The notes: generated by a model not told the origin, from the letters alone. DNA of 64,000 nt from Formosa undariae (GCF_042427615.1 NZ_JBHMEZ010000003.1:868001-932000); one strand, 5' to 3'. Numbered from the stretch's first letter, positions 25,631 to 34,954 are shown. Made by a program: numbers and translations.

Positions 25631-26763
25631 GCTGTAGCGGTTTTAAAGATATCTACTAAAAAATCCTTGTTCATACGTACAGGATTACCTTGTCCTCCTT
25701 TATCACTTAATGCATTCTCAAAAAAAGCATCGTTAGAAAGTATGTGATCTTTATTTTCTTTTAAAATAAGACGCTCTTTAGAGAGGTCGAAGGTTTCTAT
25801 AAAATGCTCTACAAACGTTAATAACTCCTCCCCGTTTTGATACCCAGAATGCTGTGCCAATTGGTTAAACCGTGCTTCTACTTTAGAATCTTGAATGTTT
25901 TTCTTTATCACAGCGGGTAAAAAAATAGCTATGGCGCTAGAATGGGACAATCCATACGCCGACATCTGATGTGCCAATGCGTGGGTAGCACCAACAATAC
26001 AATGGTTCTGTACTAAACCTGCAAATAGCGATGCCAATTGCAGTTTATTTAATTGGTCTTGCTGAATGCCCACCGCCACAACTTGGAAGTATTTGGATAT
26101 CATTTGAATGGCTTTTTCTGCATAACAGTCCACCAACATATTATCAATTAAAGACAAATAACCTTCAATGGCATGAGATAAAGCATCGACCATCGAGGAT
26201 AGTAATATTTTTTTTGGAGCATCCTTTATTAAGGAAGCTTCTAAAACAATTATTTCAGGAATAAACTGGTGACTTACAACAAATTCTTTGGTTTTAAGTG
26301 TTTCGTTATACATAACCGAGGCAGACGATATTTCTGCACCACTACCAATGGTAGTAGGCACAGCAACAAAAGTTGTTTTCCAATTTAACATCGAAAAACT
26401 GGTTTCATTCACATCAAAAAAAGGGAATTCGAAATACGTTCTTACCATTTTGGCACCGTCTATAACACTACCTCCTCCAATAGCAACTATTAAATCGGGG
26501 CTAAAAGCTTCCACTTTCGCCACAGTGGGATTTAAAGTCTCTAAAGTAGGTTCCCCGTCCCACGTTTTAAGAATAAATGTAATGGCAAAAGCAGAAAATG
26601 CTTGAGTTACTTTTTGTTTGTAGGCGTCGCTTAAACTAGATCCATGTATAACAACAACTCTAGAGCACGCATAGGTTTTTAATCCCATAATTGCATTAGG
26701 ACCAAATAAAATAGTTGGCTGTCTTAATAAAAACTTGGAATACATTCCTTGTGGTTCCCACAT
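25627..26763 (-). CDS. Iron-containing alcohol dehydrogenase
   Basis: A 378-residue group III (Fe-type) alcohol dehydrogenase. The NAD(P) motif is IVAIGGGSVIDGAKMV, and the metal ligands are visible as Asp and His in MVDALSHAIEG and the two histidines of ATHALAHQMSAYGLSHSSA. The stop overlaps the LuxE-LuxC start by 4 bases, so they are translationally coupled. It is therefore a natural partner: it could reduce the aldehyde made by the fusion enzyme to an alcohol, or work in the reverse direction. Confidence 0.9.
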   Translation of the reverse strand: MWEPQGMYSKFLLRQPTILFGPNAIMGLKTYACSRVVVIHGSSLSDAYKQKVTQAFSAFAITFILKTWDGEPTLETLNPTVAKVEAFSPDLIVAIGGGSVIDGAKMVRTYFEFPFFDVNETSFSMLNWKTTFVAVPTTIGSGAEISSASVMYNETLKTKEFVVSHQFIPEIIVLEASLIKDAPKKILLSSMVDALSHAIEGYLSLIDNMLVDCYAEKAIQMISKYFQVVAVGIQQDQLNKLQLASLFAGLVQNHCIVGATHALAHQMSAYGLSHSSAIAIFLPAVIKKNIQDSKVEARFNQLAQHSGYQNGEELLTFVEHFIETFDLSKERLILKENKDHILSNDAFFENALSDKGGQGNPVRMNKDFLVDIFKTATA

Positions 26764-26765
26764 AA

Positions 26766-28226
26766 TTATTTTAATTTTTGTCGTTGAATTTTACCAGATT
26801 TAGTCTTCGGAATTTCTGCTATCCACTCATATATTACAGGCACTTTATACGCATCTAGTTTTGTTTTTAAGTACATATTAATGTCATTAAAATCATTTCT
26901 AGAATTATTTTTTACGATACACACTTTTACAATTTCCCCCAAAATGCCTTCAGGATCGGCAACTCCGATGCAAGCAGATTCTAATAAAGGATCGAATTCT
27001 TCTATTTTAGATTCGACTTCTACAGGCGACAGTTTTTTACCGCCTACATTTATAATTTCTTTAAAACGCCCTTTTAAAGTAATATAACCTTGCTGATCGC
27101 GGTGTCCAATATCTCCTGTTCTAAAATAATCATTAAAGAAAAACGCTGCTTTCGGTTGATTGATATAGCCTATAGTAACGTGATCACCCTTAATACAAAT
27201 TTCTCCTTCAACCCCATCTGCTTGTGTATGGCCAAACTCATCTGCTATTATAATGTCCACATTCGGACTTGCAATGCCTATGGTTTCTAAGTACGTCGCA
27301 TCCGAATGAAACTCTATAAAGGTCGATCTGGAAGCTTCCGTTAATCCATAATGCATACAAATTCTGGTGGTCGGAAAAAGTTTCATTAGCTCCAACTTAT
27401 CGCTTAAGGACATAGGCGCACTTCCTAATTCTATATAATGTAATTGTTTCGCGAAATCGGCTAACCGAGTGCCACTCATTTTTTTTAGGTATTGCCAACT
27501 GGCAGGCACCATTCCAAACCCTGAAATCTTATGGTCTTCAAATGTTCTAAACAGCCGTTTTATATTCACCATACTCCCCAATAACACAAGCGTTCCTCCC
27601 GAAGACAGCGTACATTTAATACGGCCTAAGCCAAAAGAATGACTTATAGGTAAGGCTAATAGCTCCACATCCTGTTCATTATTTTTAATAAACGTATTTA
27701 TGTGTTTTGCACTCGATGCAATATTACCATGAGATAGCATCACACCTTTAGGAATACCTGTTGTTCCCGTAGTAAATAGTATATCTGCAACAGCATCACG
27801 ATCCGGAAAGTTTATAGCAGAATCCACATGCTCGACTGTTACATCATTAAATATTTCGAAACCATAACAGCGCGGTTCATGATCAAGCTCAAGCCCTAAA
27901 ATGAGCTTAGGCGAGATGCGATCTGTAATAAATTTAAGGTGTTCCGTCTGTATTTGTTCATCTAGAGGAAGCACTTTGGCTCCTATAAGATGTATCGCAA
28001 AATAGGCGTAAATAAAATGCACATTTTTATTAGCCGCTAACAACACAGAATCGTTTTTCTTTAAAGCGAATTGTGCTTCTAAAAAAGATTTAGTATGACA
28101 GATATGTTCCCAAAGCAGATTATAAGAAACGGTATTTTTATTATGAATTAATGCCGTTTTATCGGGTGTTTTTAAGGCCCAATTATATATTTTTTCTTCA
28201 AGTGAAACAAATCGCGTCATAGTCAA
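26766..28226 (-). CDS. ANL-family acyl-AMP ligase (acyl-CoA/acyl-ACP synthetase)
   Basis: A 486-residue adenylating enzyme. It has the P-loop-like TTGTTGIPKGVMLSHGN, the adenine motif MHYGLTEASRSTF, the hinge YFRTGDIGHRD and KGRFKEIINVGGKKLSP, and the C-terminal catalytic lysine in KTKSGKIQRQKLK. It activates a carboxylic acid with ATP. With an ACP gene 5 bases upstream, loading of the acyl group on that ACP is as likely as CoA ester formation. The gap to the alcohol dehydrogenase gene is 2 bases. Confidence 0.9.
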   Translation of the reverse strand: MTMTRFVSLEEKIYNWALKTPDKTALIHNKNTVSYNLLWEHICHTKSFLEAQFALKKNDSVLLAANKNVHFIYAYFAIHLIGAKVLPLDEQIQTEHLKFITDRISPKLILGLELDHEPRCYGFEIFNDVTVEHVDSAINFPDRDAVADILFTTGTTGIPKGVMLSHGNIASSAKHINTFIKNNEQDVELLALPISHSFGLGRIKCTLSSGGTLVLLGSMVNIKRLFRTFEDHKISGFGMVPASWQYLKKMSGTRLADFAKQLHYIELGSAPMSLSDKLELMKLFPTTRICMHYGLTEASRSTFIEFHSDATYLETIGIASPNVDIIIADEFGHTQADGVEGEICIKGDHVTIGYINQPKAAFFFNDYFRTGDIGHRDQQGYITLKGRFKEIINVGGKKLSPVEVESKIEEFDPLLESACIGVADPEGILGEIVKVCIVKNNSRNDFNDINMYLKTKLDAYKVPVIYEWIAEIPKTKSGKIQRQKLK

Positions 28227-28231
28227 AGAGA

Positions 28232-28468
28232 TTAAAGATCTACACGTTCTTCAACAGCATCAATCATATCTCCAACATCTTCTAAATCCATAATAACTTC
28301 AGGATCAAATTTAATATCAAACTCCTTTTCTAATGCCGAAATTATAATAATCTGCCCCATAGAATCCCACTTAGGAAAATCGCCTATTGCCGTATCTTCT
28401 TCTATTTTCGAAACCTCTATTTCAATGGCGTCGGCTATAATTTCTTTAACCTTATCTGCTGTATTCAT
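28232..28468 (-). CDS. Acyl carrier protein (second of two; first gene of the operon)
   Basis: A 78-residue acidic protein of the phosphopantetheine-binding family, with Ser36 in FPKWDSMGQI as the attachment site. It opens the operon ACP, ligase, Fe-ADH, LuxE-LuxC, KAS III, ACP, acyltransferase. It is only weakly similar to the other ACP of the operon, so the two probably serve different partners. Confidence 0.88.
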   Translation of the reverse strand: MNTADKVKEIIADAIEIEVSKIEEDTAIGDFPKWDSMGQIIIISALEKEFDIKFDPEVIMDLEDVGDMIDAVEERVDL

Positions 28469-28526
28469 ATTTAAAATATTGATTTAATTTATTTAGTTTG
28501 CGTCTCGATCTGGATTGTATTTGTCT

Positions 28527-28558
28527 CAAACTAAGTTAATTCAATTTAAATCTCAAAA
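28527..28558 (-). promoter_or_regulatory. Bacteroidota-type promoter of the acyl-carrier operon
   Basis: On the minus strand TTTTG (28558-28554) is followed by exactly 19 bases and then TTAGTTTG (28534-28527). This is one mismatch from the consensus TTTG-N19-TAnnTTTG. Transcription would start around 28520, giving a leader of about 50 bases before the ATG at 28468. Confidence 0.5.
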
Positions 28559-28693
28559 TGTCATATTACTAATATTTTTGTTAAAAAGCTTAAAACATCG
28601 ATAATAAACTACCGATAAATAAAGAATTGCTAAAAATAAAAACCTTACTATGTTTTAAGGTGTTATTTTGGCACATCCATCTGCCTTTAAATT

Positions 28694-29617
28694 CTAATTA
28701 TTCGAAATAATGGGTAATAAGGCTTTCGAAATCTGTAAGGCCGCCCGTTCATGTCCGTAACAGGTCCAATGATTATCATTTTTAAAAGACCAACGCTCAT
28801 CATTATCCGAGTTTAGAACGATAGTATGAAAACCGATCGCTTTACATTTTTCAATAATATTGGTATTGGAGTTTGGGTGAAATACAAGCGTGATTTTACT
28901 TACGTTATAATTTAATTTTACACGATCTAACAGATCAGATACTAAAGCGATGTTTTCAGCGTCATCTCCACCCCTTTCCTCAAGAACAGTTGCCTTTTCT
29001 GTTTTAAATAGAGTAGTAACTATATATTTTTTATTATATAAATAGTACATAAATTTCCAGTTATATAATAATTTCTTTAGACCTGGAGATTTCATTTTCC
29101 CAAATACCAGAGCATCATTTTTCAGGCTGTATTGTGTAATATCATCTTCCGGTGCAACCTCAACCAAACTCTCATAGAAGTCATTATCTTTTACATATAT
29201 TAAATGAGTTATCGGCTTGTATTTAATCAATTGCTTAGAGATCTCCATAGATTCAATAAAAGACACCCCGGATCTGCCTGCTTCTAAAAAATTAAAGCGC
29301 TCTAAGTTTTGTTTTAAATATTCCGATTGGTGACAGTTTTCAGGATTCATAAAATTTTCAATAAAAGAATCTCCTATTATCGTAATTAGGTTATTAAAAT
29401 CTTTAGGTAAAACGCCAGGCCATCCCAGCTCATTTACATGCCAGGCATGTGTTCCGCCTCTCCAAAACCCCTTCTGGTTAGGAATGTATTTCTGAATGCC
29501 ATACTGATCTATTTGCCGTTGCGGGATATCGTTAACAGCTTGTTTTAATCGCACTAATACTTCACCAATTATTAAAAATATAACCAAAAAAGTAAGTATG
29601 TTTTTAATGTGTTTCAT
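28694..29617 (-). CDS. SGNH/AlgX-like protein, probable O-acetylation partner of the adjacent MBOAT
   Basis: A 307-residue protein with an N-terminal membrane anchor (about 5-23), so its body should be periplasmic. It has an SGNH hydrolase pattern: the nucleophile block TIIGDSFIENF (Ser84), RSGVS, and DNHWTCYGH near the end (Asp281, His283), which resembles the D-x-H-W motif of AlgJ/AlgX and PatB-type O-acetyltransferases. The MBOAT gene lies 4 bases upstream in the same operon. This matches the known two-part systems in which MBOAT passes acetyl to an SGNH protein that acetylates the polysaccharide. Confidence 0.75.
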   Translation of the reverse strand: MKHIKNILTFLVIFLIIGEVLVRLKQAVNDIPQRQIDQYGIQKYIPNQKGFWRGGTHAWHVNELGWPGVLPKDFNNLITIIGDSFIENFMNPENCHQSEYLKQNLERFNFLEAGRSGVSFIESMEISKQLIKYKPITHLIYVKDNDFYESLVEVAPEDDITQYSLKNDALVFGKMKSPGLKKLLYNWKFMYYLYNKKYIVTTLFKTEKATVLEERGGDDAENIALVSDLLDRVKLNYNVSKITLVFHPNSNTNIIEKCKAIGFHTIVLNSDNDERWSFKNDNHWTCYGHERAALQISKALLPIISNN

Positions 29618-29621
29618 GGTT

Positions 29622-31073
29622 TTAAAATTGGAAATAGATAAAAGATTGATTTACAGAATCGTCGTAATACAGCAACATGGTCACAATTACAACAGCGTAT
29701 ATGGTGTATCTAACATATTTAGATTTAAAATTAAACGGGTCTCTTTCCGTTTTACGGATACAGTATTCATAAAGCACAAATAGGATAACAAGCACGTAGA
29801 AATCCATCATTCTATAACCTAAGGGATGCACATACGGCTGATAGCTAAAATTTGAAAAAATACGCCCTATAAAATGAAAGGAGTCTGTTATGGTTTCAGA
29901 TCTAAAGAAAATACGTGAGAACGTTACTATAGCAAAGGTTAATACCATTTGTCCGATCTCGGTGAATGTTGGTAGCATCGTATTTTGAGCTACGACATTA
30001 TCTTTATATATCGCATTTCTCCCCATAAGATAAACGGGTATAAATGCAAGGGCATGAAAGGCACCCCAAAACACAAAAGTCCAGTTTGCACCATGCCAAA
30101 GTCCGCTTACTAAAAAGATGATAGTAATATTCCGTACCGACCTCAGTTTACCTCCTCTCGAACCTCCTAAAGGAATGTATAAATAATGCCTAAACCACGT
30201 AGACAGGGAAATGTGCCAACGTTGCCAATACTCGGCCACATTCCTCGCAAATTGCGGAAATTTGAAATTAGACATCAATTCAATTCCAAATAATTTCGCA
30301 GTTCCAATCGCAATATCAGAATACCCACTAAAATCACCATACACTTGAAAGCTGAATAATGTGACTCCCAGAATCAGCGTAGAAGCAGGGTAATTAGAAT
30401 AATTAACAAAAATATCGTCTACTATCGGACTCAGAGAATCGGCAATGGCAATTTTCTTGAATAAGCCCCATAGAATAAGTTTTAAACCAGCAACCATTTG
30501 GTTTTTATTAAAAACCCGAGGTTCTAATATTTGTGAAAGTAAATTAGAGGCTCTTTCAATAGGACCAGCCACCAATTGCGGAAAAAAACTAACAAAAGCA
30601 GCAAAGGACAAATAATCTCTGGTAGGTTTCAACTTTTTATAATACACATCAAATGAATACGACATGGTTTGAAACGTATAGAACGAAATACCTACTGGCA
30701 GAATAACTCTTAACGTCCAGGAGTTTTTCATTTCATAGCCAAACATAGTAAACATATCTATCCAGGAGTCTGTAAAGAAATTATAGTATTTAAAGAAGCC
30801 TAAAAGGCTTAAATTAAACCCGACACTTAACCACAACCATAATTTCCTTTTCTTTACATCGGATGAAGAATCTATGTGTAAAGCAATAAAATAATCGACA
30901 GTTGTACTTAATAAAATTAACGAAAGAAACCGCCAATCCCACCAACCATAAAACGTATAACTGGCAATTAATAAAAGTATATTTTGAGCTTTTGTGTGTC
31001 TTTTAAACACAAACCAATACAGCGTGAATACGATACCCAAAAAAACGAAATACGTCAAAGAATTAAAGATCAA
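29622..31073 (-). CDS. MBOAT-family membrane O-acyltransferase (AlgI/DltB-like)
   Basis: A 483-residue polytopic membrane protein with about eleven helices. It has the MBOAT core RNVAEYWQRWHISLSTWFRHYLYIPLGGSRGG and the invariant histidine in SGLWHGANWTFVFWGAFHAL. It brings acetyl groups across the inner membrane for O-acetylation of a periplasmic glycan. It is followed by the SGNH partner gene after 4 bases. Confidence 0.93.
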   Translation of the reverse strand: MIFNSLTYFVFLGIVFTLYWFVFKRHTKAQNILLLIASYTFYGWWDWRFLSLILLSTTVDYFIALHIDSSSDVKKRKLWLWLSVGFNLSLLGFFKYYNFFTDSWIDMFTMFGYEMKNSWTLRVILPVGISFYTFQTMSYSFDVYYKKLKPTRDYLSFAAFVSFFPQLVAGPIERASNLLSQILEPRVFNKNQMVAGLKLILWGLFKKIAIADSLSPIVDDIFVNYSNYPASTLILGVTLFSFQVYGDFSGYSDIAIGTAKLFGIELMSNFKFPQFARNVAEYWQRWHISLSTWFRHYLYIPLGGSRGGKLRSVRNITIIFLVSGLWHGANWTFVFWGAFHALAFIPVYLMGRNAIYKDNVVAQNTMLPTFTEIGQMVLTFAIVTFSRIFFRSETITDSFHFIGRIFSNFSYQPYVHPLGYRMMDFYVLVILFVLYEYCIRKTERDPFNFKSKYVRYTIYAVVIVTMLLYYDDSVNQSFIYFQF

Positions 31074-31159
31074 AATGGTTCGGTTTTAATAGTTAGTTGG
31101 TGGTGGTTGTTTGTCGGCACACGCTTATGTATTTTTAAGGATGCCTATATAAATATGTC

Positions 31160-31468
31160 TTAACTTATCGTAGAATTCAAATATTTTCTTTGAATTGTAA
31201 TTAAACTCTTTAATCTGCAGGTATTTTTTAGATTCGCAACGTAAATCATATCAATTAGTTGCATAATATGCGACCCTAATTCATAAATACGCTTATTAAA
31301 GCCATGCGAAGGAAGGTTGCCCATGTTACCTTGAAACACTGCCCGCAAATAGGTTGCATTTAAGGTGTATTCTAAGTCAGAATGTGGTTTAGCTTTCCCA
31401 TAACGGAGAAACAGAAAAGAAGGCCTTTTAAAGAACCCTGAGATTAATGTAAATCGATAAGGGTAGGA
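31160..31468 (-). pseudogene. C-terminal remnant of an unidentified protein, cut by the repeat array
   Basis: The minus-strand frame is open for 102 codons from just after a TAG (31469-31471) to a stop at 31160, but has no ATG near its start. It reads as protein-like sequence (PYRFTLISGFFKRPSFLFL, then RYGKAKPHSDLEYTLNATYL and GNMGNLPSHGFNKRIYELG). The upstream end coincides with the first repeat unit at about 31475. It looks like the last third of a gene whose 5' part was lost when the repeats formed. I do not recognise the family. An independent small gene from a TTG at 31348 is less likely. Confidence 0.5.
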
Positions 31469-31470
31469 CT

Positions 31471-32555
31471 ATGCCTGAAGACCGCTAAATAAAAACGTTC
31501 TTTCAGGATGTTCGAGCATTAGTGAGAAAGAATAGTAGGATTCTGACGAAGCTAGCAAACGAAGTTTGTCGAGAACTAAACGTTCTTTCATGGTGTTCGA
31601 GCATTAGTGAGAAAGAATAGTAAGATTCTGACGAAGCTAGCAAACGAAGTTTGTCGAGAACTAAACGTTCTTTCATGGTGTTCGAGCGGAGTCGAGAACT
31701 AAAACATATTTTGACTACCCCAATCACACCTCAATAAAACATCAACCACAACTATTAAACTTTAGAATTCCAATAGAATAAGTATGCTTCTCGACTTCGC
31801 TCGAAGACCGGTAAATGAAAACGTTCTTTCAGGATGTTCGAGCATTAGTGAGAAAGAATAGTAGGATTCTGACGAAACTAGCAAACGAAGTTTGTCGAGA
31901 ACTAAACGTTCTTTCATGGTGTTCGAGCGTTAGTGAGAAAGAATAGTAAGATTCTGACGAAGCTAGCAAACGAAGTTTGTCGAGAACTAAAACATATTTT
32001 GACTACCCCAATCACACCTCAATAAAACATCAACCACAACTATTAAACTTTAGAATTCCAATAGAATAAGTATGCTTCTCGACTCCGCTCGAAGACCGCT
32101 AAATAAAAACATACTTCTCAAGGTGTTCGAGCATTAGTGAGAAAGAATAGTAAGATTCTAACGAAGCTAGCAAACGAAGTTTGTCGAGAACTAAAACATA
32201 TTTTGACTACACCAATCACACCTCAATAAAACATCAACCACAACTATTAAACTTTAGAATTTCAATAGAATAAGTATGCTTCTCGACTCCGCTCGAAGAC
32301 CGATAAATGAAAACGTTCTTTCAGGATGTTCGAGCATTAGTGAGAAAGAATAGTAAGATTCTGACGAAGCTAGCAAACGAAGTTTGTCGAGAACTAAAAC
32401 ATATTTTGAATACCCCAATCACACCTCAATAAAACATAAACCACAACTATTAAACTTTAGAATTTCAATAGAATAAGTATGCTTCTCGACTCCGCTCGAA
32501 GACCGATAAATAAATACTTTCCTTCCAGAGCATTCAAGCAAAGTCGAGCACTAAA
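31471..32555 (+). repeat. Array of TTCGAG repeats (six full cores, ~203-base longer period)
   Basis: A core of about 68 bases, from TTCGAGCATTAGTGAGAAAG to GTTTGTCGAGAAC, occurs at 31511, 31596, 31837, 31922, 32126 and 32329. A shortened copy lies at 31681 and a decayed one near 32535. Between cores runs a conserved linker (ACATATTTTGACTACCCCAA, then TTCTCGACTCCGCTCGAAGA), giving a higher-order period of about 203 bases. Core ends and linker contain inverted TTCGAG/CTCGAA and TTCTCGA/TCGAGAA motifs, so each unit can fold. No gene lies inside. Confidence 0.9.
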
Positions 32556-32579
32556 ACATAAATCATACTTAAGAGCAAA

Positions 32580-33965
32580 CTACTGCCCTCTGAAGAATAT
32601 AACGGTACTAATAGTTTTTACGATCACATTTAAATCGAGAAAGAAACTACGGCGTTTAATATAAAACAGGTCGTATTGCAGTTTCATGAGGCTATCTTCA
32701 ACCGAATCGCCATAACGCACTTTTACCTGTGCCCATCCCGTAATGCCGGGTTTAATCATATGTCGCGCTTCATAAAAGGGAATCACGGCCGCCAATTCTT
32801 TCACAAACTTAGGTCGTTCTGGCCTTGGGCCAATAAGACTCATATCGCCTTTCAAAATATTTAAACACTGTGGTATTTCATCCAAACGCGAACGCCTTAA
32901 AAATCTTCCAAACGTCGTGACTCTAGCATCATTTTTAGAGGCCCAAACTGCACCATGCTTTTCAGCATCGACAACCATCGTTCTAAATTTTATAATAGAA
33001 AACAATTTACCATGTTCGCCCACACGTTGCTGACTATAGAATAACGGACCACGATTACCTATAAGATTGCCTAAAAGCACAAATGGCAAAACCAAAACAC
33101 CTGTAAAACACCCTATAAACGCAAAAACCATATCTAAAATCCAACGCTGAAACAAGTACAACTTATTCTGGTTATTTCTGTTAAACGGAAAATACCTATA
33201 AAAATCTTTCCCCAAATAATGCACAGGAATACGATAGGTCATCTCTTCGAAAGCCTGAGCATATTCCTTTATCGCAAATCCTTGATGCAGGAGATCCATT
33301 AAATCTTGGTATAAATCGGTCGTAATCAGCTCAGAGTTATAGGTTGCGACTATAACTTCTGTCACATTATTTTCTTCTATAATGTTTTTTAAATCCGCAG
33401 CTTTGTAAGCCTTTACAAGTTTTGGCAACACGGTATTATCAGGTTCGCAGTTAATAAATCCTACTATTTTATAATTCGGATCTACATCTCTAAAAGACGA
33501 CACAATTTCATCTATATGCGTAGGCTCCCCAATTAACAGTACATTTTTATAAAAACGCGGACTCGAAATTAAGGTAATGTATATGGCACGCCAAACCAAT
33601 AATCCTCCAAGAATACCTAAAAAGAAGAAGAATATTTGTATCCTTTTATCAGGAAGAAATGGTGTAAATAAAGGCGTTAACAAATAAAAAGCAACCACAA
33701 CCATAGCCGTCATAAAAACATTGGGCAAGGTGGACTGAAACGTACTCGATTTTTGCAAATCGTAAATCTCGAAAACGGTGCCAAAAAGACTAATGTATAA
33801 AACTAAGACAACAACCCAAGACCAGTTTTCATTAGAAATTGTAAAGTAATCAAAATGAAAATAGGTACTTAAAGCAAATAAAACGGCTAAAACAAAACCG
33901 ATATCAACAACGCGCAATAAGATCTTCCGTTCAGAAATATTGAATGAGATTTGGTTTTTGGACAT
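32580..33965 (-). CDS. Large polyprenyl-phosphate phosphoglycosyltransferase (WcaJ-like)
   Basis: A 461-residue initiating enzyme of the long type. It has four to five N-terminal membrane helices, a central CoA-binding-like domain (NVLLIGEPTHIDEIVSSF) and a C-terminal sugar transferase domain. The latter carries GPLFYSQQRVGEHGKLFSI, KFRTM, the Asp-Glu pair in SRLDEIPQCLNILKGDMSLIGPRPERP, and KPGITGWAQV. It transfers a sugar-phosphate, often glucose or galactose type, to undecaprenyl phosphate. It is the second initiating enzyme in the window and probably starts the locus B glycan. Its 3' end abuts the TTCGAG repeat array. Confidence 0.92.
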   Translation of the reverse strand: MSKNQISFNISERKILLRVVDIGFVLAVLFALSTYFHFDYFTISNENWSWVVVLVLYISLFGTVFEIYDLQKSSTFQSTLPNVFMTAMVVVAFYLLTPLFTPFLPDKRIQIFFFFLGILGGLLVWRAIYITLISSPRFYKNVLLIGEPTHIDEIVSSFRDVDPNYKIVGFINCEPDNTVLPKLVKAYKAADLKNIIEENNVTEVIVATYNSELITTDLYQDLMDLLHQGFAIKEYAQAFEEMTYRIPVHYLGKDFYRYFPFNRNNQNKLYLFQRWILDMVFAFIGCFTGVLVLPFVLLGNLIGNRGPLFYSQQRVGEHGKLFSIIKFRTMVVDAEKHGAVWASKNDARVTTFGRFLRRSRLDEIPQCLNILKGDMSLIGPRPERPKFVKELAAVIPFYEARHMIKPGITGWAQVKVRYGDSVEDSLMKLQYDLFYIKRRSFFLDLNVIVKTISTVIFFRGQ

Positions 33966-34155
33966 GGTTGTTTAGGGATTTCGGTGTAAATATATAGCAA
34001 TACCACTTAAAACCCCCACTTAAGCCATCATCAATCGATATAATGTTGAAAGTTTAGGCCAAATGTTAATAAGTATGGATGTAGTTATGATCTCTATTAA
34101 GAATACAAAACATAGAATTTAAATGCCGCATGAACCTCATAGGTTCTATACAAAA

Positions 34156-34189
34156 AAACATACGCTCTAGCTTATGTTAGAGCGTATGT
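34156..34189 (-). terminator. Rho-independent terminator of the tonB gene
   Basis: AACATACGCTCTA and TAGAGCGTATGTT form a 13-bp perfect stem with an 8-base loop. On the minus strand it is followed by a run of seven T, 28 bases after the stop codon of the TonB gene. Confidence 0.88.
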
Positions 34190-34216
34190 TATAGATTAAT
34201 CCATATTAAAATAGCG

Positions 34217-34954
34217 CTATAAGGCCACTTTGTATTTAAAGAAGATAGGCACGGCATAAGTTACTTTTACAGGTTTACCGCGTTGCATGCCTGGTTTCAT
34301 TCTAGGCAATAGACCAATAATACGCTCTGCTTCTCCTTCTAATATTTTATCCGGACCTCTAGAACGTATGCCTACAATGTACCCGTTTTCATCAATAATA
34401 AACAAGACAGATACACGTCCTTCTATTTCTAAATTTAAAGCTTCTTCTGGATATCGAAAGTGTGTTTTAATATGTGCATTCATTTTCGTCTGAAAACAAG
34501 CTAAAGAAGCGGCTTTAGATAAGCCTTCACAACCTGGAAATACAGGTATATTTTCTATAACGGCAAATGGTACTTCTGCAACTTCTTCAACCTCTTCTAC
34601 TAAAACATCTTCAACCGCAATAACAGCCTCTGCAGGTGCAATACGATCTTCTTGAGAAGACTCTGTACTTTCTATAACAGTCTCTTCAATCTCTTCAAAA
34701 GATTCCACAACTTGTATCGATTCAGAAACCACAACAGGTGGCGGCGGTGGCAAAGGAATATTAATTGTAGTTATAGGAATGTCTTCTTGAAAATCAGGAG
34801 CCAAATCAAGAAGTTCTATGTCATTCGATGCTGTTTCAAAGCTTCTAAATTCTAGGGCCTTCCAAGAAAAGAATAACATAATGTTTAACCCAATAGCAAA
34901 ATATATACTGCTATTTCTCCCAATGTCTAGTTTTGGATTTTTTTTAGCTTTCAT
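34217..34954 (-). CDS. TonB family energy transducer
   Basis: A 245-residue protein with one N-terminal membrane helix (about 17-31), a Pro- and Glu-rich periplasmic linker (IPLPPPPPVVV, then a long acidic stretch) and a C-terminal TonB domain. The domain shows FPGCEG, YPEEALNLEIEGRVSVLFIIDENG and the ending YAVPIFFKYKV. The FPGCEG-to-CF spacing is typical of Bacteroidota TonBs. It couples the ExbBD proton motive force to outer membrane receptors. It is monocistronic with its own terminator and is probably unrelated to the polysaccharide genes on either side. Confidence 0.9.
   Translation of the reverse strand: MKAKKNPKLDIGRNSSIYFAIGLNIMLFFSWKALEFRSFETASNDIELLDLAPDFQEDIPITTINIPLPPPPPVVVSESIQVVESFEEIEETVIESTESSQEDRIAPAEAVIAVEDVLVEEVEEVAEVPFAVIENIPVFPGCEGLSKAASLACFQTKMNAHIKTHFRYPEEALNLEIEGRVSVLFIIDENGYIVGIRSRGPDKILEGEAERIIGLLPRMKPGMQRGKPVKVTYAVPIFFKYKVAL

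Noticed and set aside
23141..28226. Bioluminescence (lux) operon
   Set aside because: LuxE and LuxC domains are present, but there is no LuxA/LuxB luciferase or LuxD, and the neighbours are sugar and carrier-protein genes.
31503..31727. 74-codon minus-strand open frame in the TTCGAG array
   Set aside because: It only translates repeat units, which explains the repeated motif SSESYYSFSLMLE; a similar frame appears at the copy near 4400. There is no sign of selection as protein.
32479..32664. 61-codon plus-strand open frame across the end of the array and the wcaJ-like gene
   Set aside because: Half of it is repeat and the rest is antisense to a conserved gene.
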